From Pseudeuparius sepicola (Eukaryota > Arthropoda > Insecta > Coleoptera > Anthribidae), in NCBI GenBank assembly GCA_963920635.1, contig OY987299.1:122017373-122081372 (forward strand): 64,000 nucleotides of DNA, in the 5' to 3' direction. The notes under the pieces were generated by a model. It was not told where the DNA came from and ran no database searches. It worked only from the letters and a program-made list of their open reading frames with translations. A program made the position numbers and the translations under genes. Below, piece by piece: positions 11,594-21,600 of this stretch (positions within the stretch are counted from its first letter, which is position 1; each line of letters begins with the position of its first letter).

Positions 11594-14141
11594 TATAAAT
11601 AAAATAGATGATATTTGTGTGTTAACGTACAGTTAAATTATTCGAAGATACAAGATTTCCAATATATTCCGCCTTTCTGATGCATTCTTTGCACTCTATT
11701 CTTCATCGATTCGTTCTATCTCTCTATACATTCTCCCTTTAAATATTTAGAGTTCCTTTTTTTAGTATTTCTACACTATTCTATCTGTTTTCGCTTTCGA
11801 TATTTATAATTATTTATATTTATAAATTGTGGAGGGCAGGAAGCAAACCTCGATAATTATCTCAAAACCATGTTTTTGCATATACGGCATTTTCATTAAA
11901 CAAAGCAGAATGTTTTGTTAATTTACTGGGGATTGGTAACGCTGCACTCTTAATGTTAAAACAAGATAGTATTTATTAACAGTAGCTAATATACTATATT
12001 GTTTATATCACCACTAGTAAGCTATGTAAAATAGAAAATATATGGCACTTCATAATAATTAATACATTATATTATAAAAACAATATGCAAACTTGAGATA
12101 TGGATATCCACCCAGTATATACAATGTTTTCACCCTATAGGAACATTCATAATACATAAAATATAAATACCCTGAACCTGAATACACCCCGTTTTCACAG
12201 GGTTCCTGTCTATCTCACTTCAGCCATTTTACATTTGTTTCCACCTTAGATATTTTTACAATTTGCGATAACTTATCAAGAATGTGTAACCCTCAATTTT
12301 AAGCAAAAAATTCAGACTGTGCAAATCGAGGTGATTCTTTAATTTCTAGGGAGATTACTTAAAATAAATATTAATATTAATATCATAGAAATATTTGCAC
12401 AAAATAAATACTTGTTATATTATTTACTTACTGCGAGTCTGTCATCTACTCGATTTGTTTTTTTTTGTAGCTAGCATTTCCCAACACATATCAACTATGT
12501 TGAAAATATAAATTTTTATTTTCCTAGAATTCTCTTCGTCTACGAAGTTTTGAGAGTTTTTCCAATTAATTTATAGAATGAATGTAAAAATTAATATTTT
12601 CCCGAGAATGAACTCTAAGAAAACTAGAAGCTGCCAAGAGATATTTTACACACCTGAAAAAATAAGAACTAAAAATTAAACTAAAATTTTTGTTTTAAGA
12701 ACATATAGCTTGTGTCCGTGAAGCAACATATACATAATTCGCATTCAAATAAAAACAATGTTAAGTAAGCTGTAGAAATGAAAATGTGTGGCGTAGTTTG
12801 ACTCATCTGCCAGTAATGTGACAATGTGAAGGGCAACATTATATTTAAATCTGAACCAAAATATGCTTACCATTTTCATTTACACAGGCTACTTTGGCCC
12901 TGGTCCGAATCACACTGCAAACGCTCACAGCGCTCAGGTCCCTTACGACCAGTGCCATTTGTGTACTGTCTGATGGTGATTCGATTCGGACCGGTCGTAA
13001 GTGCACTTACAAACTTGTGAGGTTGTGTTTTATTGTGTCAACTGTTTGTAATCTGTGGCGTCAAAATTAAAATTTTCATCGGAGATGAACAAAACGTACT
13101 TTTAAGAAGAAAAGTGTGTTTCTTAAAGAAGGAATTTCCCTTTGTGAATGCGATAACAGAGATCCAGAACCGTTTATTGATTCTTCATTGTCTTTGAGTA
13201 GTGATAATGAAGACCAATACTAATTAAATAAATTTAATTTGTAATAATCCATATGGAATACTTCACAAAACATATTATTACATATCTTCTGTTGACCCTC
13301 TTTCTAACTGGCTTGGGAACAAGCATAGAGCAGGTATCGTCTCATCAAGCAACAGTTTTTACATTTTGCGAATACCAAACGTTTCCAAAACCTTATAAAA
13401 TTGAGGTTATATTGTTTACAAGCTCATGCCAAGCCAAGAGCAAAGTTGTGATGTCACAGAGATCAAGATGGTTCAAGTAGCAATTTGTAAGCGCTGTAAA
13501 CATAATTCGGACCACGGCTTTTTACTGCAAGTACCAAATTTTAAAATTATTACCCAGGTATTATATTTCGAGTTGGATCTTGATTTGAAACAAACTAAAC
13601 TGGAGTAACTTCATCAGGAGAGATGGGTTTAATACAGATCTGGTCAATCCAAAAATGTCATCTGGTGTACAATGTGTAAGAATATAGCCATAATAAATCA
13701 ACTAAGACAAAGGATAGACATAAAGGTGATGTTGCCACTATTTGCTACCCAAATGTAAGTGTTTAAACACAAGAGTTTTCCTTCACTCCATCTGTTTATT
13801 TCAATCTTTTAAAATCAAGTCTATCTTCCCAGTTTTAATAACTTTTCATTTGTCTGGATCTGGATAACTTATCTGCATATTTGAAACTTTTGCGAAGCTT
13901 TCATCTCACTCAACAGAAGGGAATTCTGGAAATTCTACTAAAGTTATACTATTTCATATTTTCGGTTCATATTAGGTTTGGTTATGAAAATGATTCAGAA
14001 GTTAGCTCTCATATTATGCCAAAGAAGGAATAAACACCAGTTTTTAGACATGAACATTATTTCAGTCATGTTGATAGCTTCCATATGTTTCCATATTTTT
14101 ATTCAAAATTGAGTGAAACATATCGTCGTCAATATGCCGAA
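11594..14141. other. Intergenic, no gene assigned
   Basis: Short frames occur (for example 13426-13608, with a CKRC pair, ending at a possible donor) but I cannot tie them to a family. At 12905-12990 a pair of inverted words (GGTCCGAATCA and complement; CTTACGACC and complement) makes a hairpin. Bases 13950-14130 resemble the repeat seen at 1134-1330 and 61300-62330. Confidence 0.35.
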
Positions 14142-15285
14142 GTGACGTAACTCGAAAAAATTGAAAATTGAGATAAGTCACAGACATATGTAAAAAAGTA
14201 TGCTCTACAATTTCACGAAATGGCTTATCTCAATTCATTATAATTTATTAAAATAGGACAGCCGTATCTAACCTAGATATCTGATAATTGTCCAAAAAAG
14301 AATATCAGGAAGAGACGTAACTTGAGTTAAGTCATTTTGTTAATTTTTTTTACGAACTTTGTTAAAATTATAGGCGGCGTATCTCATATTAACCTGTCGT
14401 GACTCGAAAAGCCCCGATGTAATAATTAAGTTGAATGTTTTTTTATAATAAAAATAGTGTTTGTGAATAATAGGCAACATGGATGTGCTAGTATTATGGA
14501 AGAATGGATCCAAAAATATTGCAGACATTAAGGAATTGAAAAATGTTAAAAGAAACAATAAAATTAAAGTAGGTAGTGAAGTGAAAATGTTTTTCATTAA
14601 AAAGTGGTTTTACGGGACAGTGTTAGATATTTGTGCTGAATTAAATAACAATATTGACAGCGACAGTTCTGATGATGTACCTCTAGCAAAATTAAGAAAA
14701 CAAGAAAGCCCTCTGGGAAGTGACACTGGTGATTTTCCACTTCCTAAAACTGCCAACAATAGGAACCCGTTTGAAGTTTCTAAAAGTAACACTATACTTA
14801 AAACAATAAATCCCGATTTATTAACGTTGTACATGTTTTTAGAAGTTGTGAAGAAAAATAAAAAAAATTGAACGCATAATATTTGAGTTAGTTCGTTTTT
14901 TATGTTTAAAAAACTTAATAGTTTTAAGATAATATGTTGTGTTTGGTTGAATATGTTTGTTTTTGTAATGGTGAATTTTTTCTAAAATGCTATTTTCAGC
15001 AAAATTTATGGCATTATTATTATCTTGCTTTAGACATAATTAATGGCGTAACTATTTTTGGTATCACCATACAATGATTCTTCAATTTTATATAAACTTT
15101 TTTGTAAACTGGCAGCTTTTTTTTTTTAACAACCGATCAATGAACATGCAGTTTACATATGCATCTCTTATTAAACCAAATATTAGAATTGATACTGCTA
15201 CTGTTATTGACTATGACTCAATTAAACTTTATATAAATCTTTAAAACGCTCTCCTGTAAAGTTGTGGAAATCGAGTTACGTCAGT
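14142..15285. repeat. Interval bounded by inverted TGACGTAACTCGA motifs
   Basis: TGACGTAACTCGA at about 14142-14154 is the exact reverse complement of TCGAGTTACGTCA at about 15273-15285. Between them are a degenerate GACGTAACTTGA near 14314 and inverted TTGAGATAAG/CTTATCTCAA words at about 14167 and 14225. It may be a decayed DNA transposon surrounding the open frame at 14479, or clustered CRE-like sites. I see no target duplication. Confidence 0.4.
14479..14871 (+). CDS. Hypothetical 130-residue protein
   Basis: An intact open frame runs from ATG 14479 to TGA 14871. Residues 1-55 alternate beta-like strands with lysines (VLVLWKNGSKN, KVGSEVKMFF, KKWFYGTVLDI), resembling a small Tudor/SH3-like chromatin module. 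Then comes an acidic serine stretch (DSDSSDDVPLAKLRK), then a hydrophobic C-terminal helix ending in a lysine run. I recall N-terminal segments of this style in BEN-domain and transposon-linked insect proteins, but no BEN domain is present here. Function unknown. It may be the first exon of a longer gene or part of the inverted-motif interval around it. Confidence 0.45.
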   Translation: MDVLVLWKNGSKNIADIKELKNVKRNNKIKVGSEVKMFFIKKWFYGTVLDICAELNNNIDSDSSDDVPLAKLRKQESPLGSDTGDFPLPKTANNRNPFEVSKSNTILKTINPDLLTLYMFLEVVKKNKKN

Positions 15286-15621
15286 TCGTGACATTGACGA
15301 TATCTTTGACATTGTATGGTCAAATTACTAGAAAATTACGTGATTTGATATTTGATGCCTTTTTGTGAGAGAATATTTCCAGAGATTCAAAAATATACTT
15401 CCCTAGAATAAGAATAAATCATTGTTTTACCATAATACGGTGCGAACTTTTTGATGTAGCCTTTATAGATCCAACACGAACACTTTTTCGTCAGGTACAC
15501 CCACAAGTAAATAAGTAACCATTAATCCGTGGACTTTATTAGACAAGTAATCTAGTTTGAAAATATCATTTTGCACGAATTTATCACAGTTACAAGCTCT
15601 CAGTTCAAGACAAATCTAACC

Positions 15622-18600
15622 TCAATCCGACTTGTTGCTGTCAAAACTGTCCCCGTCGGACCCGAACTTTCCCCTCGCCTTAACCGGACTGGCGCCCAGC
15701 GACTTGCTCCTCTCCGGGTAGTACCTGTCGTACATCACGCACGCTATCAGCAACCCCAGCGATATTACAAACTGGATCGCTAGCCAGACGACTATGTTCG
15801 CTGCCCGCGTCTGCTCGAACAGCCCCTTGCCGTGCTTTATCACTATCAGCGCCTCCGTCACCATGATGCACCCGTACACCCAGCACTGGGTGCCGACGCG
15901 CCTGCACGTCGTGTCCGTCACGTAGCTGTAGTACTGCCGGACGGACGGCGCCACGATCACGCCGATCAGGACCAGCCGGCCGACGACGAGCGGGTGCGAC
16001 GACGGCACCTCGAACACGTGCTTCAGGAAGAACGTGTTGAGCTCCGACGTCTGCCAGAAGAGGACGAGCTGGCAGAGGGCGAGGATGCGCATGTACGAGC
16101 ACTTGGGGTCGAGCCAGCGCACCGACGTCCAGCTCTCGGGCGTGAACTGCAGCATGGCGCGCTTGATCTTGCCGGTGGTCGAGTTGATGTCCTTGATGCC
16201 CACCTTGAATGGAGATAATAATAATAATAATAATAAAATGAACTTTATTGTCAAAGATAATAGTCGGGGAGCCAGCGACAAAAAAGTGCAAGAGTTTTGG
16301 AAAGGCTGATACTTTCAGATAAGACCGTATTTTGATCATGGACAGCGACGGTACAGTCAGCAAGCCAGTTAGCGGGACACCTGGCGCTGGCACGCTTGGA
16401 AAGGTGTAATTTTAATTAGTACCTCCAAAGTGTTTTGGAAAAGCTAAAAATTCCTAAATAGACAGTCGATACAATAGAAAACCCGAGACAAATGGTCAGA
16501 CAGCTGTCTAATCGAACGCGTATAGTCAGCATTGCTTGAAACGTGTCGAAAAAATAATGTTCGTGCCTTCCTGCAAATGATTTGGAAAAGCTGAAATTCG
16601 GGTATATATTAATACAGTTAGTCCTATACATGAAACAGATAGTCAGACATCGATTTGATAGAACCCGATCAGTCAGCAGCCAATAGAAGGCAAGAGAACG
16701 ACCGCGTGCGCTTCACGGTAATGCGGGTAATGAGGGGTTCATGGGTGATGACTATTAAACTTTCGCATGTATTTCGTGTAAAAAAACAATGTGTTATTTA
16801 TTTTTAATATTTAAACATTCATTATTAATATCATTATATACAGCGTGTCCCGCTGTGATGTCCGGAAGAGGGAAAAGTTTTTATTCGTGGGTTTACGACA
16901 AAAAGTCACTTTTTATAAAAACTCCTGCTTGTTCCAAAACGCCCAAAACTATTAAAATATTGTTGATCTTTTATACAGTATATTATACAGTATATTAGTA
17001 TTTAGAAAAATTTAGAAAATTTTGTTAGTCGCCAAGAGTAAAGGACCGTTGTTTTTGAAAATATCGAAAAATATTATCAAGGATGTCATTTAGAATCCAC
17101 AGGGAGGTACAAATTTGAGGTTTCAGCAATTTATGTTGATTTTTTTAACAAGGCCTGAAACAAAAAGTTTATGCTGAACCTTGATAATAATGTGGACACT
17201 TTAAAAAACAAAATAAGGGATAGAATTGCAAATATTCGTCTACATGAAATAGAAAATGTGTATAGAGAATTTATTAGAAGAGTTGAAATTTGTGCAGAAG
17301 TTGGAGGCAATAAATTTGAGTGAAATTTATTTTTGTAAATTTTAATAACATTATTGCTTGCTTAAGTAAATTTTTCATATTGTTAGCAATAAATTAACGT
17401 AATAGCATTGAAGGAATTGATTATTGTATAAATTCTGCAAATATCAAATAAAGCGGCACAAACAAATTGCCTGCCCGCCTTGTTTAAATTAACATAAATT
17501 TCTGAAACCTCAAATTTGTAATCCCCTGTGGATTGTAAATGACATCCTTGATAATATTTTTCGATATTGACAAAAACAACGGTCCTTTACTCTTGGCGAC
17601 TAACAAAATTTTTCTAAATTTTTCAAAATACTGAACACCCTGTATAAAAATCAAAAATATTTTAACAGTTTTGGGCGTTTTGGAACAAGCAGGAGTTTTT
17701 ATAAAAAGTGACTTTTTGTCGTAAACCCACGAATAAAAAACTTTTCCCTCTTCCGGACATCACAGCGGGACACGCTGTATATAATGATATTAATAATGAA
17801 TGTTTAAATATTAAAAATAAATAACACATTGTTTTTTTACACGAAATACATGCGAAAGTTTAATAGTCATCACCCATGAACCCCTCATTACCCGCATTAC
17901 CGTGAAGCGTACGTGGTCGTTCTCTTGCCTTCTATTGGCTGCTGACTGATCGGGTTCTATCAAATCGACTATCTGTTTCATGTATAGGACTAACTGTATT
18001 AATATATACCCGAATTTCAGCTTTTCCAAATCATTTGCAGGAACATTATTTTTTCGACATGTTTCGAGCAATGCTGACTACACGCGTTCGATTAGACAGC
18101 TGTCTGACCATTTGTCTCGAGTTTTGTATTGTATCGACTGTCTATTTAGGAATTTTTAGCTTTTCCAAAACACTTTGGAGGTAATAATTAAAATTACACC
18201 TTTCCAAGCGCGCCAGCGCCAGATGTCCCGCTACCTGGCTTGCTGACTGTACCGTCGCTGTCCATGACCAGAATACTGTCTTATCTGAAATCATCAGCCT
18301 TTCCAAAACTCTTGCACTTTTTTGTCGCTGGCTCTTGGACTATAAAATCTTATGGACAAAGTTTTCACAATACATAGAAATTAACAAAAACCGTCATCAT
18401 GCTGAACAGAAGTCATATTACAGTCTCTAGTCAGAACTTAGACTAAACTATCCTGAAAGTATTCATCGAGTACATAATATGCTTTTTCCAAGAGAAGAAG
18501 CTTAACCGTGCTTCTAAACATTGTAATTGAATCAATATTTCTTATATGCAAAGGCAGGTGGTTGAACATCTTTCTGGAAGTGTAGAGCAGTGATTTTTTT

Positions 18601-21600
18601 AAACATGCAGTATAAGGTATAGGAAGATCTATCCTTAGAACCTGCCTCGTGCTGCAGCCAGAGTTCCTAGACGAATTAAGAATATTATTACGATGTTTTT
18701 TAAATATTAAGCAGAGAGTCTCCAGAATAAATATCGATGTGAGGGTCAATACTTTGTGGGCTCTAAAAAGAGGACGACATGAGTCACGCAAACCAGATCC
18801 AGTGATGAATCGCAGTGCTCGCTTCTGAAGGGCAAAGACAGATTTGAGCAGTGTCTGTCCACAGTTTCCCCAGAAACAAATCCCATACCTCAAGTGAGAT
18901 TCAATGAGGGCAAAGTAAGCGTTCCTCGCTATAGCTCTACTGAGCTCACTCGAGCTAACTCTCAACGCAAAACAACCCTTGGCCAGCTTATGCCACAAAT
19001 GTTGAACGTGGTCCTGAAAGGACAATTTACTATCAATGTGCAAGCCAAGAAACTTACAAGAGTTTGACTCTTTCAAAGTTCGACCCCCTTCGATATATGG
19101 GCTGGGCAGCGAGTTTTGGGAAATGCTGTCTCCACATCGGTGTCCGCATTATACAGGGTGAGTAAAAGGCATGGAAAGGCGCTTACATTTCTTGAAATAT
19201 TGGTAACTAGAAAAATGTTTTGGTACAAGTTTTTAGCATATTTTCAAGGTTGGCATGATATATATATCAAAATATATATATCTTGATATATATCTTGATA
19301 TATATCTTGATACATATCAAGATACTTATTCTTTGATATTTATCAAGATATATATCAAGATCTAAAATGCAAGTACTTAGTTATAGCCCTGAATGCTTAC
19401 CATTATCAAGACTGATGTAATGGGGAACTTGAACATTTTTTTTATTTCTTGAATATATTTGCCTATCTCTAGAAAGAGCACATACCAAATATCAGCTCTC
19501 AAATCACAATATTTAATTTGCAATAAATAATTAAAGTTGTGACCGCAAGCTATTCATTTGAAACGACACGAAAAGCGCGGGAATGGTTGTGACGTCATAT
19601 AGCTCGATCGATCAGAAGGCAGTGACAAGAGTGACAGCTACACAGAATTAGGGAAGGAAGAATGGAAATAGAACATTAAAATAAACAGTTCGGCGACCCA
19701 TTTCCAGAGGGATCTGACGTAGGTCAAAAATAAGAACCGCCTAAAAGTTCAAATTTAACAAGCACTTCTTTAACTGAATGGTGAGGCTACAGGCCTACAG
19801 GACTAGTAATTCGTAGGTCTCGGGTTCAATCGCACAAGAAGTTTTTTTTTATTATCTCTGTATTCTACCTCTTATATTTATCACTGATTATCATTTTTAG
19901 TAATAATTGGACAATGGTTATTATGAAGATTATTACACAATCTACTCCATAGTGCATTTAAATTCAAAATACTTACCTACCTAATATGGAATTGTCAGTA
20001 GCAGGAAAAATGTAATACACTGCTCGATGCGTAAGCTCTTTTTGGCCTTGGAGAGAGTTTTAAGACCCGAGGAAACGCGGGCGTTAAACAACCTCCTCGG
20101 CCAAAAAAGTGCGCTTACGCATCTCACAATGTAAATAACTATTTAAGAGGGGGTTGCCGACAGCGAAAGTGACGTCAGATTTCGTATTTTTTTTAAGTTG
20201 TGTAGCATAAAATCTAAGAACATTTTACCTGGCAAAAATTTAGTACAAACATCTCTGTCTTAATTTTAATCATAAGATCTTAAAAGCATATGCACTGGAA
20301 TTATTATTTTTCCCAAGGTTTTCATAACCTATAAAACAAAACCCTGCTTTTAATATCTTATGATTAAAATGAAGACAGAGATGTTTGTACTAAATTTTTG
20401 ACAGGTAAAATGTTATTAGATTTTATGCTATACAACTTAAAAAAAATACGAAATCTAACGTCACTTTCGCTGTCGGCAACCCCCTCTTAATACAGCACAC
20501 TCTTCAAACATTATCAACAATATCAAGACTGAGATCGACTATAACAAGACGGATAGACAAGGATGGGACGTTCTCGTTGATCTTTCTAAACAAAGCTTGC
20601 CTGGTGCTGTAGTTTTTGTACATGTGCCGCCCATATTAGTTTATACATGGTGCCGCCGCCCACCAGAGGCGCCACCACCAACGAGCTACTTGACGTCACA
20701 ACCAAGGAGGGCGCGTTTCAAGAATGATTTGAATTACTGACATTTATTACATAAAAATAAAAAATGAGTTTTTTTTGTGAACTGTGATTCATTTAATGAC
20801 AATAAATTAGGTTTGAAAGTAATATCTTTGAAATGTAATTTTTGTGCAAGTCCCCCATTATAATAATTACCTAATAAGTAGGAATAGCCTATTTTTGATA
20901 CCATTACTTCTTACCGACAATTATTTTATAGGAGTTTTTTTTATATAGGTATACAATCTAACGTTTTGTTTTTTGTTTATGAAGTTTAGTATTTATGTGT
21001 TATTTGAGAATAATTTTTTTTTAGTTTATTTATAGTAAAGTACAAATAAAAAACGCTGGAGTTTTTTTACAATATTTATACCTTAGATATACAAAATTCA
21101 ATTTTTTTTTAAATAAATATCAAGATTTGGATATATATCAGATATTGTATATCGATAAATAACTGATATTTTGATATTTATATAAATATCATGATATTTG
21201 CCAACCTTGCATATTTTTAACCAACCAACTTTATTTTTTTAAATGGCATGATATAATTTTTTTTTTGAATTTTTGGATACGTCAGTATAAAATTTTAATG
21301 AGGTCCAAAGAAAAATTGAGAATAAAATCACTTTTCTAAAAATCACCTCCTTCAGTTGGATTTTATTAATCCACTTCTTATCAAGTTAGCCATGGAATTC
21401 AAATGAAATATAAATATCTAGAATGTAGTTATACCCCGATTACTGTAAGAAGTCCCGATTTTGTCAGATGACATTCTCCACAAAATCCCTAGGAATTTTC
21501 TGTTAACCATGGGTATAACATTGGTATATGCGTCGCAATCAGTTAGTGACGTCACTCATTGATTTATGATGTGAAAAGTAACCAAAGTGATACGAAAAAA

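Larger units (their letters stand above)
16214..19150 (-). mobile_element. Non-LTR retrotransposon 3' part (jockey/CR1-like), interrupted
   Basis: The reading frame 19076-18438 (continuing upstream to about 19140) encodes the end of a reverse transcriptase: [16 protein letters not shown], then [14 protein letters not shown] and [11 protein letters not shown], as in jockey/CR1-type elements. The 3' UTR continues to AATAAAG at about 16248-16242 and a (TTA)n tail at 16235-16215. It is split by the foldback element at 16261-18342. The 5' part is missing. The tail lies about 11 nt from the PTDSS1 exon-3 splice acceptor. It is in the same orientation as PTDSS1. Confidence 0.8.
19245..21209. mobile_element. 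hAT element, 1.97 kb, mosaic
   Basis: Perfect 8-bp duplications CATATTTT lie at 19237-19244 and 21210-21217. Ends are CAAGGTTGGCA and TGCCAACCTTG, followed by ATATC-rich subterminal repeats (19255-19362 and 21110-21195). No transposase survives. Inside are the repeat shared with 1-163, a tRNA-like block with a GGTTCAATC B-box word followed by a T run (about 19779-19853), a 100-bp hairpin at about 20028-20125 (ATGCGTAAGC...GCTTACGCAT) and a TTAA-flanked MITE at 20147-20486. It lies in PTDSS1 intron 2. Confidence 0.85.

Noticed and set aside
12826..13608. Several short plus-strand frames suggesting a gene
   Set aside because: They are short, do not join in a clear phase, and resemble no family I know; a CKRC pair alone is insufficient.
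15680..16393. Long minus-strand frame overlapping PTDSS1 exon 3, with plus-strand frames at 15832-16218
   Set aside because: These are shifted-frame shadows of the GC-rich PTDSS1 last exon; they lack motifs and the true frame matches the family to the stop.
17811..18071. Open frame in the right arm of foldback A
   Set aside because: Its mirror exists in the left arm, it has no motif, and it lies entirely in inverted-repeat DNA.
19779..19853. Possible tRNA gene
   Set aside because: A B-box-like word and T run are present, but I cannot fold a full cloverleaf with an acceptor stem, so I list it only as a tRNA-like block.
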